Shown here: positions 1-12,203 of the stretch, piece by piece | Position numbering within the stretch: position 1 is the stretch's first letter | Layout of the letters: the number at the start of each line of letters is the position of its first letter | Assembly: GCA_017305835.1 (NCBI GenBank) | Contig: JAFKJY010000064.1 | Location: 1 to 57,915, forward strand | Direction: 5' to 3' | Source of the DNA: Hyphomicrobiales bacterium | Lineage (GTDB): Bacteria; Pseudomonadota; Alphaproteobacteria; Rhizobiales; Rhizobiaceae | Length of the DNA stretch: 57,915 nt | The notes under the pieces: generated by a model | Databases searched by the model: none | Told to the model about the DNA's origin: nothing | Seen by the model: the letters and a program-made list of their open reading frames with translations, nothing else | Translations under genes and position numbers: made by a program

Positions 1-151
1 CCCACAAGGGGGAGGGGAGTCGGAACCGCCGGCGTTTCGCCTCCCGGGAGCGCAGACGCTGATGATCCCCTCCCCTTGTGGGGAGGGGTGAGGGGTGGGG
101 ACCGCAAGCGGGTGGGGTGGAAACGAACGAATCGCTTCGGGGGATCAGGCG
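1..151. repeat. Intergenic GC-rich hairpin repeat before aglF
   Basis: No gene is seen here. Positions 67-88 form a perfect hairpin with 9-bp arms (CCCCTCCCC / GGGGAGGGG) around a TTGT loop, and a related partial copy opens the window at 1-17. Runs of GGGGTGGGG follow at about 92-120. The same kind of element recurs at 16638-16800, so it looks like a dispersed rhizobial intergenic repeat. It could also act as an intercistronic mRNA stabiliser between the preceding gene (presumably aglE) and aglF. Confidence 0.6.
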
Positions 152-1165
152 ATGGCCGGGCAGCTCATATCCGCGATTGTGACCATCGTGCTGGGCGTCG
201 GCGGATGCGTCTTCTACTTCTGGGGCGCCAACCGGCTGCTGGAGCTGGCGCTGCCGGCGCGCGGCAGGACGGGGTCGGCCGCGATCGACAATCTGCGCCG
301 GCAGGCCTACATCCGCCCCTGGCTGTTCCTCGCGCCTGCCCTCATCATCCTCGCCGTCTACCTCGTCTATCCGGTGATCGACACGCTGTGGCTGTCGCTC
401 AAGGACCGCGGCGGACAGAACTTTGTCGGGCTGGCCAACTACCAGTGGGCGATCGGCGACCGCGAGTTCCGCCAGTCGATCCTCAACAACTTCCTCTGGC
501 TGCTGGTCGTGCCGGCCGCCTGCACCTTCCTCGGCCTGGTGATCGCCGTGCTGACCGACCGCATCTGGTGGGGCAACATCGCCAAGAGCCTGATCTTCAT
601 GCCGCTCGCCATCTCCTTCGTCGGCGCTAGCGTCATCTGGAAGTTCATCTACGAGTACCGCGGCGCCGGCCAGACGCAGATCGGCGTGCTCAACGCGGTC
701 GTGCAAGCGCTGGGCGGCCAGCCGCAGGTATGGATCGCGCTGCCCTTCTGGAACAATTTCTTCCTGATGGTGATCCTGATCTGGATCCAGACCGGCTTCG
801 CCATGGTGATCCTGTCGGCGGCGCTGCGCGGCATTCCCGAGGAGACGATCGAGGCCGCAACCATCGACGGCGCCAGCGGCTTCCAGATCTTCTGGAAGAT
901 CATGGTGCCGCAGATCTGGACGACCATCGCGGTGGTGTGGACGACGATCACCATCCTCGTGCTCAAGGTGTTCGACATCGTGCTGACCATGACCAACGGC
1001 CAGTGGAACACCGAGGTGCTGGCGAACCTGATGTTCGACTGGATGTTCCGCGGCGGCGGCGATTTCGGCCGGGGTGCGGCGATCGCCGTCGTCATCATGC
1101 TCGCCGTCGTGCCGATCATGGTCTGGAACGTGCGCAACGCAATCCGCGAAGGCGGGGGGCGCTGA
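152..1165 (+). CDS. aglF: Alpha-glucoside ABC transporter permease AglF
   Basis: A 337-residue inner-membrane permease of the MalF type. It has an N-terminal membrane segment (about residues 5-30), a second group of hydrophobic helices from about 55, and the permease EAA loop near residue 230 (EAATIDGASGFQIFWKIMVP). The ATG at 152 is preferred over a start 57 bases upstream because the upstream extension lies in the intergenic repeat and is not hydrophobic. It is followed after one base by aglG, and with the alpha-glucosidase and ATPase genes downstream this matches the rhizobial agl operon for trehalose, maltose and sucrose uptake. The substrate range is inferred from the family. Confidence 0.9.
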   Translation: MAGQLISAIVTIVLGVGGCVFYFWGANRLLELALPARGRTGSAAIDNLRRQAYIRPWLFLAPALIILAVYLVYPVIDTLWLSLKDRGGQNFVGLANYQWAIGDREFRQSILNNFLWLLVVPAACTFLGLVIAVLTDRIWWGNIAKSLIFMPLAISFVGASVIWKFIYEYRGAGQTQIGVLNAVVQALGGQPQVWIALPFWNNFFLMVILIWIQTGFAMVILSAALRGIPEETIEAATIDGASGFQIFWKIMVPQIWTTIAVVWTTITILVLKVFDIVLTMTNGQWNTEVLANLMFDWMFRGGGDFGRGAAIAVVIMLAVVPIMVWNVRNAIREGGGR

Positions 1166-1166
1166 G

Positions 1167-2321
1167 ATGGCGGGGTCGGCTGGAAGGTCGCGTGCCGCCC
1201 GCTGGGGCGTCCATCTCGCCGTGCTGTTCTTCGTCGCGGTGTGGACGCTGCCGACGATCGGCATCCTCGTCTCGTCGCTGCGCGACAAGGACCAGATCGC
1301 CGTCAGCGGCTGGTGGACGGCGCTGACCACCTCGCCGCAGACGGGTGCTGCCCGCCTGCCGGGCGCCGAGACGCAGGTCGAGAAGGACGGACGCTGGGTC
1401 ATTTCCGGCAACATCTTCAGGGAAGGCGAGGAGCTGCGCGTCACCGCCTTCGGCACGCGCGTGCAGAACCCGCGGGAGTTCAAGGCCGGCGAGGCGGCCG
1501 ACCTCGGCGGCGGCGTCGCGCTGGTGGTGAATTCCGACGGCACGTTCGAGCAGTCCTCGCCGGCCGCCTTCACCGACAAGCGCGGCCAGCGCATCTACTA
1601 CGAGGCGAGCCTGCCGCCGCGCTTCACCACCGAGAACTATCACACCGTGCTGTTCTCGGAGGGCATCGGCCGCTCCTTCGTCAACTCGCTGACGGTGACC
1701 GTGCCGGCCACCATCATCCCGATCCTGATCGCCGCCTTCGCGGCCTATGCGCTCGCCTGGATGCGCTTTCCCGGCCGCGCCATCCTGATCGCCGTCATCA
1801 TCGGCCTGCTGGTCGTGCCGCTGCAGATGACGCTGATCCCGCTGCTCAAGCTCTACAACGGCGTCGGCGCCTTCTTCGGCGTGCCGTCCAAGACCTATCT
1901 CGGCATCTGGCTGGCGCACACCGGCTTCGGCCTGCCCTTCGCCGTCTACCTGCTCAGGAGCTACATCGCCGGCCTGCCGCGCGAGGTGATGGAATCGGCC
2001 CGCATCGACGGCGCTTCCGACTTCGAGATCTTCGTGCGCATCGTCCTGCCGCTGTCGCTGCCGGTGCTGGCCTCCTTCGCCATCTTCCAGTTCCTGTGGG
2101 TGTGGAACGACCTGCTGGTGGCGATCGTCTTCCTGGGGTCGGGCGCGGATCAGCTCGTGCTCACTGGCAAGCTCAACGCGCTGCTCGGCTCGCGCGGCGG
2201 CGATTGGGAGATTTTGACGACGTCGGCCTTCGTAACCATCATCGTGCCGCTTTTGGTCTTCTTCTCCCTCCAGCGCTATTTCGTGCGCGGCCTGCTGGCC
2301 GGATCAGTCAAGGGTGGTTGA
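1167..2321 (+). CDS. aglG: Alpha-glucoside ABC transporter permease AglG
   Basis: A 384-residue MalG-type permease. After the first membrane helix (about residues 15-35) there is a hydrophilic periplasmic insertion of roughly 110 residues, then the core helices from about residue 165. The EAA loop reads ESARIDGASDFEIFVRIVLP. The long insertion is normal for AglG and accounts for the protein being longer than AglF. The ATG at 1167 lies one base after the aglF stop, so the two are almost certainly co-translated. It pairs with AglF to form the membrane channel and docks AglK. Confidence 0.9.
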   Translation: MAGSAGRSRAARWGVHLAVLFFVAVWTLPTIGILVSSLRDKDQIAVSGWWTALTTSPQTGAARLPGAETQVEKDGRWVISGNIFREGEELRVTAFGTRVQNPREFKAGEAADLGGGVALVVNSDGTFEQSSPAAFTDKRGQRIYYEASLPPRFTTENYHTVLFSEGIGRSFVNSLTVTVPATIIPILIAAFAAYALAWMRFPGRAILIAVIIGLLVVPLQMTLIPLLKLYNGVGAFFGVPSKTYLGIWLAHTGFGLPFAVYLLRSYIAGLPREVMESARIDGASDFEIFVRIVLPLSLPVLASFAIFQFLWVWNDLLVAIVFLGSGADQLVLTGKLNALLGSRGGDWEILTTSAFVTIIVPLLVFFSLQRYFVRGLLAGSVKGG

Positions 2322-2327
2322 ATTTTC

Positions 2328-4016
<1,689 letters not shown>

Positions 4017-4064
4017 GGAACGGCGGATAGGAACGAGGACCGGAACGGTCAGGGGAGGAACGGG

Positions 4065-5171
<1,107 letters not shown>

Positions 5172-5195
5172 CGCATCCCCAGGCGACGGCTGATT

Positions 5196-6290
5196 CTAGC
5201 CGCCCCGTGGCGCCGGCAGCGGCTGGGCCGACCGCAGCAGCGCCACGAGCTGGCCCTGCTGGTTCGTCCCCGTCTTGCGGAAGATGCTCTCCAGATAGGA
5301 GCGGGCCGTGGAGAAGCGGATGTCGCTCGCCTGCGCGGCCCCCTTCAGCGAGAGCCCCTTCGCCAGCGACGAGGCCAGCCGCATCTCGGCGGGCGTCAGA
5401 TCGAACAACCCCATCAGGATGTTGGGCGAGGGCACGAAGCTACTCGGGTCGACGGCCGTCGCCGCCACCAGGATCTCGGCGCCGAACATGATGTCGCGCG
5501 CGGAACGGACGAGCGGCAGCACGTGCACGACCAGCGCCGGGCAGTCGTCGCGCGCCGGAACGGGAATCGACCGGACGAGATCGCCGCCCGCCGCGAGCGC
5601 CTGCGCGATCGTGTCCTGGAAGAGCCGGTTGGCGGGAGCGGACGCCAGCGCCAAGCCGCCGAAGGCCGTCGGCAGGATCGTGTCGCTGACTGAATCGAGC
5701 AGGCGGTTGGTCGCCAGCATGCGCCCGGTCCGCGTCAGGGCGGCGGCGGGTATGCCCCAGGCCTCGAGCGCCGACACGGCGGTCTGGGCGCGCTCCAGCC
5801 CGAGCCGGCAGGCGATGAAGCCGGCGCGCGCGAGATGCGGGTAGAGCCGGTTGAGGTTCTCGATCGCCCGCGGCTCGTGGCGGCCGAGCTCCTTCCACCG
5901 CTCGAAGGCGAAGACGGCGAGCTCGCCGCTCGGCATGGGGATGATGGTGCCGAGCTGGGAATCGAAGCCCATCGCGGTCATCCGCGTGTAGCTCGCATCC
6001 ATCCGCACGTCGTCGGGGAAATACTCGCTCGCCAGCACGAAGCCGTGGAACGGCCACGCATGATAGTGCTGGATCCGCCGGCTGGCCTGCCAGCCGTCCC
6101 GCGTGATGCTGCTGGCGACCGGCCGGGTGAGGTCGGTCGCCTTGAACTGCACCGGCTCGATGCCCCTGAAGATCAGCATCTGCCCGGCCGCCGATCCCGA
6201 CGCGTCCGCCAGCGAGCCGAGCACGACCTCCCACTCGTCCGGGACGAAGGCGGCTTCGTAGATGCGGTCGACGATGCTGTCGTCGGTCAT
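5196..6290 (-). CDS. LuxR-family helix-turn-helix regulator
   Basis: A 364-residue cytoplasmic regulator. The C-terminal quarter (about residues 298-355) is a GerE/LuxR-type helix-turn-helix: LTPAEMRLASSLAKGLSLK, then RSYLESIFRKTGTNQQGQLV. The N-terminal 290 residues do not look like an autoinducer-binding or receiver domain and have no recognised ligand pocket. This layout is common in unassigned alphaproteobacterial LuxR proteins. The gene is convergent with aglK (24-base gap) and divergent from the porin gene at 6458. The 20-bp palindrome at 6375-6394 in the shared promoter is the obvious candidate operator, so regulation of the porin is inferred. Confidence 0.8.
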   Translation of the reverse strand: MTDDSIVDRIYEAAFVPDEWEVVLGSLADASGSAAGQMLIFRGIEPVQFKATDLTRPVASSITRDGWQASRRIQHYHAWPFHGFVLASEYFPDDVRMDASYTRMTAMGFDSQLGTIIPMPSGELAVFAFERWKELGRHEPRAIENLNRLYPHLARAGFIACRLGLERAQTAVSALEAWGIPAAALTRTGRMLATNRLLDSVSDTILPTAFGGLALASAPANRLFQDTIAQALAAGGDLVRSIPVPARDDCPALVVHVLPLVRSARDIMFGAEILVAATAVDPSSFVPSPNILMGLFDLTPAEMRLASSLAKGLSLKGAAQASDIRFSTARSYLESIFRKTGTNQQGQLVALLRSAQPLPAPRGG

Positions 6291-6374
6291 GCGCTGGGTC
6301 CGGCTGCTGCGCGGGTCAGTCAGTAGAGCAGGTCTTGTTGCACCCCTGCAACGACCACCGGTTGTGGGGCGGGT

Positions 6375-6394
6375 CTACCGGCATATGCCGGTAG
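6375..6394. promoter_or_regulatory. 20-bp perfect palindrome, putative LuxR operator
   Basis: The sequence CTACCGGCATATGCCGGTAG reads identically on both strands. It lies 85 bases before the LuxR-type gene start at 6290 and 63 bases before the porin start at 6458. Its length and symmetry fit a dimeric LuxR-family binding site. No factor has been shown to bind it, so the assignment is inference from position. Confidence 0.55.
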
Positions 6395-6457
6395 TGGCAT
6401 CCGCAAAAACTGCCATCGTCGCCGCCAGCAGTCATCAGAGCGATCGAGGCATGGCAA

Positions 6458-7723
6458 ATGAACGGTAAGGCCAGACTGGCAGTCCTGCTCGCCGGAGCGG
6501 CGGCAATCGCGGCGTCGGGCGTGTCGGCGGCAAGCGCCCAGAGCGACATCGAGGCGCGGCTCGCCCGCCTCGAGCGGGAGAACGCCGCTCTCGTCAAGGA
6601 AAACGCCGCGCTTCGCGAGAACCAGAAGCTGCTGCGGGAAAACATCGAGCTGCGCCGGGACGCCGGCAGCCCGCCGGTCCGTGCCCGCCCCGAATCACCT
6701 GCCCGGGCTCAGGCAGCCGACGACGCTGCCTCGGATGCCGGCCGGTTCCAGCTCTGGGGGGAGGGCGGCGCGAGCTGGAGCGGCGGCGATCCCTTCCAGA
6801 TGCCCTACAACAAAATCGATTTCACCGGTATCGGGGCTCTCGTGGGCTTCGGCGGCGGCGGCGCTGCCAACAGGTTGTTCGACCTGACGCCGACGATGGG
6901 CTGGGATGCTGCCGCCGGCTTCGACTACCGCTTCGCCGGCCTGCCGTGGCACGTCAGCGGCGAGTTCAGGTACGGGCAGGCGGGCACGCGCGCATCCGAC
7001 GCTTCAGCGGGCGCCGTCGATCCCGCCCTGCTGGCCCTGTTCGGAGGGATGATAACCGCCGCGGGCGGCAGCCAGACCATCGACGCCGATTATCGGGAAA
7101 GCCGCTGGCAGGCCGATGTCGCGGTCGGCTACGACGTCTTCCGCGGCTCTTCCGATACCATGCAGCTCAAGGGCGGCCTGCGCCTTGCCGGACTGACCGG
7201 GCAGACGCGCCTCACCGACCGCAGCCAGTCCTACTTCTCGCTCGGCGCGCCGCAGAACATCGGCGGCATCGTCATCCAGGACGTCGGCGTGGACACGACG
7301 ACGCTGGTCGACCAGCGCAGCAGCTTCCTCGGCGCCGGCCCGCGCTTCGGCATCGAGGGATCGGTCCCGTTCGGGGACCGGTGGGGCTTCGACTACCTCG
7401 CCGACGCGGCGGTGCTGTTCGGCACCCAGAAGCTGACCAGCACGTCGACGGTGACCGCGACCTATTCGCCGGCGGTCCTGGCGTTGCTCGCGGGCGGTGG
7501 AGGCAACACCACGCGGGTGCAAGACGAACGCTTCGCCACCGTGTTCAACGTGAACCTGCAGGCGGGCGTCTCCTACCGGATCAACCCCAACGTCAAGCTG
7601 AGCCTCGGCTATCGCCTGGACGCCTATTTCAACGCGCTGAACACGACCTTCGCGCCGGCCCTCCCCGACACGATCAGCCGCATCAGCCACGGGCCGCGCC
7701 TGCGCGTCACCGCGCAGTTCTGA
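6458..7723 (+). CDS. Outer-membrane beta-barrel protein, Lpg1974-like
   Basis: A 421-residue secreted protein. Residues 1-28 form a signal peptide ending ASAQ. Residues about 30-68 are a charged heptad-rich coiled coil (IEARLARLERENAALVKEN...). A proline-rich linker follows, and from about residue 95 the sequence has alternating aromatic and hydrophobic strands ending in RVTAQF, typical of a barrel closing with an aromatic residue. This architecture (coiled-coil trimer stalk plus barrel) resembles the Lpg1974 pore-forming family, a tentative family call. It is divergent from the LuxR-type gene. What passes through it is unknown. Confidence 0.75.
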   Translation: MNGKARLAVLLAGAAAIAASGVSAASAQSDIEARLARLERENAALVKENAALRENQKLLRENIELRRDAGSPPVRARPESPARAQAADDAASDAGRFQLWGEGGASWSGGDPFQMPYNKIDFTGIGALVGFGGGGAANRLFDLTPTMGWDAAAGFDYRFAGLPWHVSGEFRYGQAGTRASDASAGAVDPALLALFGGMITAAGGSQTIDADYRESRWQADVAVGYDVFRGSSDTMQLKGGLRLAGLTGQTRLTDRSQSYFSLGAPQNIGGIVIQDVGVDTTTLVDQRSSFLGAGPRFGIEGSVPFGDRWGFDYLADAAVLFGTQKLTSTSTVTATYSPAVLALLAGGGGNTTRVQDERFATVFNVNLQAGVSYRINPNVKLSLGYRLDAYFNALNTTFAPALPDTISRISHGPRLRVTAQF

Positions 7724-7774
7724 GCCATCCTCCCGGGCATGGCGGCCCGCCGGCGGCGCGGCGGGTCGTCGCCT

Positions 7775-7819
7775 GGAGCATTTCCAGCAAAAGTGCGCAG
7801 CGGTTTTGCGTCCGGAAAG
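7775..7819. repeat. Dispersed rhizobial intergenic repeat
   Basis: The stretch begins GGAGCATTTCCAGCAAAAGT and ends GGTTTTGCGTCCGGAAAG. I recognise it as similar to a short intergenic element common in rhizobial genomes. It lies between the convergent porin and pncB genes, where it could also form a weak transcription-ending structure. Confidence 0.5.
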
Positions 7820-7848
7820 GCGGCCGGAACCGCTCTGGCCCGGGAGGC

Positions 7849-9153
7849 TCAGACCAGCACGGGCTGGCTGACGCGTTCCTCGCTGCCGAAGATACGCAGA
7901 TAGCGTGCGATCGCCTCGGGGTCGCCGGTCGCCTTGTTGGGGTTGTCGGAGAGCTTCACCGCCGGCCTTCCGTTGGCGTCGGCCACCTTGCAGACCAGCG
8001 AGATCGCCTTCAACCGCTCGTTGGGCAGCGGCGCGCAGTCGTCGAAATCGTTGGTCAGGTTGGTGCCCCAGCCGAAGGCCATGCGCACGCGCCCCTCGAA
8101 GTGCCTGTAGGTCTTCTCGATCGTGTCGACGTCGAGCCCGTCGGAGAAGATCAGCAGCTTCTCGCGCGGGTCGCGGCCCTTCGATTTCCACCATTCGATG
8201 ATGCGCTCGCCGCCCTCGATCGGCGGCGCGCTGTCGGGGCGGAAGCCGGTCCAGTCGGCCACCCAGTCCGGCGCGTTGCGCAGGAAGGAGGCGGTGCCGT
8301 AGGCGTCCGGCAGCACGATCAGCAGGTTGCCGCCATAGAGCGTGTTCCAGTCCTGCAGCACCTTGTAGGGCGCCTGGATCATCTGCGCCTCCGTGTCGGC
8401 GAGCGCGGTGAGCACCATCGGCAGCTCGTGGGCGTTGGTGCCCAGCGCCTCGAGGTCGCCGTCCATCGCAAGCTTGACGTTGCTGGTGCCGGTGAAGGCC
8501 TCGCCGATGCCCTCCTTCAGCGCCTCGACGCACCAGCGCTGCCACAGGAAGGAGTGGCGCCGGCGCGTGCCGAAATCGGAGATGCGGATGTCGGGCAGCT
8601 TCTTCAGCCGCTCGACCTTATCCCACATCTTGGCCTTGGCGCGCGCATAGGTGACGTCGAGCGCGAACTGGCCGAGCGATTTCAGCGCGGCGCGGCTGCG
8701 CAGCTCGTTGATGATGGCGAGCGCCGGTATCTCCCACATCGTCGTCATGGCCCAGCGGCCGTGGAAGTCGAGCCGGTACTGCCCGTCCTCGTGCGAGAGC
8801 TCGTATTCGGGGAGCTGGAAGTCGTTCAGCCAGGCGAGGAATTCCGGGTCGAAGATCTGGTCGCGGCCGTAGAAGCTGTTGCCGGCCAGCCAGATCATCT
8901 CCTTCTTGGAGAAGCGCAGCGTGCGCGCATAGTCGAGCTGGGCGCGCAGCTCGCCCTCGTCGATCTCCTCGGCCAGCCGCACCGACTTCGTCCGGTTGAT
9001 CAGCGTGAAGGTCGCGTCGACGCGCGGATAGAGGCTCCAGATCATCTGCAACATCAGGAGCTTGTAGAAATCCGTATCGAGCAGGCTGCGCACGATCGGA
9101 TCGAGCTTCCACGTATGGTCGTAGACGCGCTTGGCGATGTCGGTTGTGGCCAT
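7849..9153 (-). CDS. pncB: Nicotinate phosphoribosyltransferase
   Basis: A 434-residue cytoplasmic enzyme that converts nicotinate and PRPP (with ATP) to nicotinate mononucleotide in the Preiss-Handler NAD salvage pathway. Family hallmarks are [20 protein letters not shown] at about residues 24-43, the phosphate-contact region [10 protein letters not shown], and [10 protein letters not shown] followed by GTNAHELPM. The length is typical of the bacterial short form. It stands alone between the porin gene (convergent) and a divergent membrane-protein gene. Confidence 0.95.
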   Translation of the reverse strand: MATTDIAKRVYDHTWKLDPIVRSLLDTDFYKLLMLQMIWSLYPRVDATFTLINRTKSVRLAEEIDEGELRAQLDYARTLRFSKKEMIWLAGNSFYGRDQIFDPEFLAWLNDFQLPEYELSHEDGQYRLDFHGRWAMTTMWEIPALAIINELRSRAALKSLGQFALDVTYARAKAKMWDKVERLKKLPDIRISDFGTRRRHSFLWQRWCVEALKEGIGEAFTGTSNVKLAMDGDLEALGTNAHELPMVLTALADTEAQMIQAPYKVLQDWNTLYGGNLLIVLPDAYGTASFLRNAPDWVADWTGFRPDSAPPIEGGERIIEWWKSKGRDPREKLLIFSDGLDVDTIEKTYRHFEGRVRMAFGWGTNLTNDFDDCAPLPNERLKAISLVCKVADANGRPAVKLSDNPNKATGDPEAIARYLRIFGSEERVSQPVLV

Positions 9154-9316
9154 CCGGGTCCTCTCCCTCGAAGCGTCTCTATGCGCTGGCGCGGCAAAAA
9201 GCGAGTCTCGCGGCGGCGGTGCAGGATGCGGGGCGCGGCAAGCCGTCCCTTGCGCGACGGCGCAAAACGCTCAGACTTGGCGCATGGGCTGGACACGACA
9301 GGACGGGGCGGCAGGA

Positions 9317-10729
9317 ATGGCAGGGAGGGGGCGCGGCATCCGCCGTTCAGCGGTTGCCGCGGCGACGCTTTTCGCCGGCACGAGCGCGGCGCTCGCGCAT
9401 GCCGGCGACCGCGGCTTCGTTCTGCTGCTGCCGACCGGCTACTACATCATCGGCGGCGCGCTCGCGGTCGCCGTCTCCTTCGCGGTGCTGGCGCTGCTGC
9501 CGGCCTCCGCGCTGGCCCGCGCCGCCGGCTGGCGCGGGCGGCTGACCGGGCCGCTGCCGGATAGTCGGACCATTGTCAGCCTCGCTTCCTTCGCGGTGGT
9601 CTGCTGTCTGCTCTACGCCGGCTTCGCCGGCAGCCGCGACCCGCTGTCCAACCCGCTGCCGCTGGTGTTCTGGACGGTGTGGTGGATCGGCCTGACGCTC
9701 GCCGTCGGCCTGTTCGGCAATCTGTGGCGCTGGCTCGACCCGTGGTACGGCCCGTGGCGGCTGGTGTCCGGCATGCTGCCGCGCGGCGCCCCGCTCGCCC
9801 TGCCGGCCCCGCTCGGCTGGTGGCCGGCGGTGGCCCTGTTCCTCGGCTTCGCCTGGTTCGAGCTGGTCGACCTCGCGCCGGAGGACCCGCAGCGCCTCGC
9901 CACCGTGCTCGGCCTCTACTGGCTGGCGAACTTCGCCGGCATGCTGCTCTTCGGCCATGCCGAATGGACGCGCCGGGTCGAGTGCTTCTCCGTCTTCTTC
10001 GGGCTGGTCTCGCGCCTGTCGCCCCTCGGCCGCGGCCGCGACGGCAGCCTCGACCTCGCTCTGCCCGGCGCCCGCGCCGCCGGGCAGGAGCCGCTGCCGC
10101 TGTCGGCGACCTTCTTCCTGCTGCTGGCGCTCGCCGCCGTTTCCTTCGACGGCCTGTCGCGCACCTTCGTCTGGCTGTCGCTGCTCGGCATCAACCCGCT
10201 GGAGTTCCCCGGCCGCTCCGCCGTGCTGGCGCCCAACACGGCCGGCCTCATCGCCGCCTTCGCCGCTTTGGCGGGCGTGTTCTTCGCCTGCGTCTGGCTC
10301 GGCTGCCGGCTTGCAGGCATGGGCGGCGACCTGGTCCGCGCGGCCGGCCTGTTCGTCTGGTCGCTGCTGCCGATCGCGCTCGCCTACCATTTCGCGCACT
10401 ACCTGACCGCGCTCGTCATCAACGGCCAGTATGGGCTGGCCGCCATATCCGACCCGCTGTCGCGCGGCTGGAACCTGTTCGGCACCGCCGGCTACCACGT
10501 GCTCGCCGGCGCCACGGCCGGGCACGAATCGGCATGGGTGATCTGGAACCTGCAGGCGGCCGCGATCGTCGCGGGCCACGTGCTGGGCGTGGCGATCGCG
10601 CATGTGCAGGCGCTGCGCCTGACCGGCGAGGAACGCCGTGCGGCGGTCGCGGAATTTCCGCTGGCGGCGCTGATGGTCGGATATACGGTGCTCGGCCTGT
10701 GGCTGCTTTCGACGCCGACCGGATACTGA
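9317..10729 (+). CDS. Polytopic membrane protein of unknown function
   Basis: A 470-residue protein with an arginine-rich N-terminus and a signal-like segment ending ALAHAG. About ten hydrophobic helices follow, covering most of the chain. Histidines and aromatics cluster near helix ends (GHAEWTRR, AYHFAHY, GHVLGVAIAHV). I do not recognise a characterised family; some database relatives may carry a hydrolase name that the sequence itself does not support. Two ATG codons (9284, 9317) are possible. 9317 is preferred because it places the signal segment at the N-terminus. It is divergent from pncB with a 163-base gap and is followed after 142 bases by a transporter operon. Confidence 0.65.
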   Translation: MAGRGRGIRRSAVAAATLFAGTSAALAHAGDRGFVLLLPTGYYIIGGALAVAVSFAVLALLPASALARAAGWRGRLTGPLPDSRTIVSLASFAVVCCLLYAGFAGSRDPLSNPLPLVFWTVWWIGLTLAVGLFGNLWRWLDPWYGPWRLVSGMLPRGAPLALPAPLGWWPAVALFLGFAWFELVDLAPEDPQRLATVLGLYWLANFAGMLLFGHAEWTRRVECFSVFFGLVSRLSPLGRGRDGSLDLALPGARAAGQEPLPLSATFFLLLALAAVSFDGLSRTFVWLSLLGINPLEFPGRSAVLAPNTAGLIAAFAALAGVFFACVWLGCRLAGMGGDLVRAAGLFVWSLLPIALAYHFAHYLTALVINGQYGLAAISDPLSRGWNLFGTAGYHVLAGATAGHESAWVIWNLQAAAIVAGHVLGVAIAHVQALRLTGEERRAAVAEFPLAALMVGYTVLGLWLLSTPTGY

Positions 10730-10871
10730 TCTGGATCCTTCCGCAAAGGCAGCTCCTATTGCCAGCCCTGCCGATTGATGATTTTCTTTGTGCACCTGCG
10801 AAGTCGGCGCCGCGACGGCTGCCGCGCGGGTGTCACCGAAGGCAAATCCTGAGCGAAGAGGGGAAGCGGCC

Positions 10872-12179
10872 ATGACCAGCAAGAACGGGATTCTTCTCCC
10901 GCAAAAGTCGAAGATCACGCGTCGCGACACGCTGAAGGGGCTCGGCGTCGTGGCGGCCGGGCTGGCAGCCGGACCGGGCTTCGTGCGCTATGCGCAGGCG
11001 CAGTCCTCCGCGCCAATCAAGATCGGCTTCCAGGCCCACCGCACCGGCATCGGCGCGGCCTATGGCCGCTGGTACGAGCGCACGACGGCGGCCGCCGCCA
11101 AGGCGATCAACGACGCCGGCGGCATCAACGGCCGGCAGATCGAGATCGTCACCGAGGACGACGGCACCGATCCCAAGCGCGGCGCCGAGGTGGTCGAGAA
11201 GTTCGCCAACCAGCACAAGGTCGACGTGGTCTACGGCACCCTGTTCTCCCACGTCGTCGTCGGTTCGGCCCCGGCCGCGGGCGAGCTCAAGATGCCCTAT
11301 TACGTGGTCTCGGAGGGCTACCACGTCGCCTCCGGCAAGATGAACCGCTACTGCTTCCAGCCGGGCATCACCGACGTCCGCGCCCAGACCCGCGCGGTCG
11401 GCCCCTTCATCGCCAACAACGTCGGCAAGAAGGTCACGATGCTCTACCCGGACTACGCGTTCGGCTTCGACCACCGCGACTATTTCCCAGCCAATTTCGA
11501 GGCGAACGGCGGCAAGGTCGTCGGCATGGTGCCGATCCCGCCGACCGAGACCTCCTTCACCCGCTATTTCCCGCAGATCCCGGCCGACACCGACGTCATC
11601 TACCACGTCATGGTCGGGCCGGCAGTGCTGACCTTCGTCAAGGAGCTCGGAGAGTTCTACGGCTCCGGCGGGCCGAAGCTGTTCGGCTTCATCGATTCGC
11701 TGGAAGCCGTCGACATCACCAGCCCCGGACTTGAGTTCCTCGACGGCTCCTATTTCTGGGAGGGCATGCCGCGCTACCTCCAGCCCGACGCGTCCGACGC
11801 GGTGAAGGCCTACCGTACCGCCGTCGGCATCAACGAGAACGGCGCGGCCGTCGGCGACCCGAAGGACGTCTCCACCGCCGCCCACATGTTCGGCTGCTGG
11901 GAGACGCTCTACGTCATCAAGCAGGCGATGGAGGCGGCCGGCTACCAGGGTCCGCAGGACCGCGCCAAGCTGGTCGAGGCGACCGAGGCGCTGACCGACT
12001 TTCCGGAAGGGCCGGAGCACCCGCAGGGCGCCAAGACCTTCAACGGCAAGATCCACCAGGTGTTCGGCAGCCAGTACATCAGCCAGTTGAAGAACGGGAA
12101 GCTCAACGTCGTCCACAAGACCTCGATCGAGGACGGCATGTACGAGCCGGAGGCCGACTACACGACCCAGCCGCTCTGA
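10872..12179 (+). CDS. Branched-chain-type ABC substrate-binding protein (Tat signal)
   Basis: A 435-residue periplasmic binding protein of the LivK/Peripla_BP_6 type. The N-terminus carries a twin-arginine motif (ITRRDTLKGLG) and a hydrophobic segment ending YAQAQS, so it is probably exported folded. The mature start IKIGFQAHRTG and the segment AAKAINDAGGINGRQIEIVTEDD are typical of the family. The ATG at 10872 follows GAAGCGGCC with an upstream GAGGGGAAG. It is the first gene of a liv-like operon, but a toxin-antitoxin pair separates it from the permease genes. The ligand could be an amino acid, amide or aromatic acid; the sequence does not decide. Confidence 0.88.
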   Translation: MTSKNGILLPQKSKITRRDTLKGLGVVAAGLAAGPGFVRYAQAQSSAPIKIGFQAHRTGIGAAYGRWYERTTAAAAKAINDAGGINGRQIEIVTEDDGTDPKRGAEVVEKFANQHKVDVVYGTLFSHVVVGSAPAAGELKMPYYVVSEGYHVASGKMNRYCFQPGITDVRAQTRAVGPFIANNVGKKVTMLYPDYAFGFDHRDYFPANFEANGGKVVGMVPIPPTETSFTRYFPQIPADTDVIYHVMVGPAVLTFVKELGEFYGSGGPKLFGFIDSLEAVDITSPGLEFLDGSYFWEGMPRYLQPDASDAVKAYRTAVGINENGAAVGDPKDVSTAAHMFGCWETLYVIKQAMEAAGYQGPQDRAKLVEATEALTDFPEGPEHPQGAKTFNGKIHQVFGSQYISQLKNGKLNVVHKTSIEDGMYEPEADYTTQPL

Positions 12180-12203
12180 CGCGCACGGGCGCATTGCCGC
12201 GAA

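Noticed and set aside
5196..6290. Quorum-sensing LuxR
   Set aside because: The N-terminal region lacks the autoinducer-binding pattern, the protein is longer than usual (364 residues) and no luxI-type gene is nearby.
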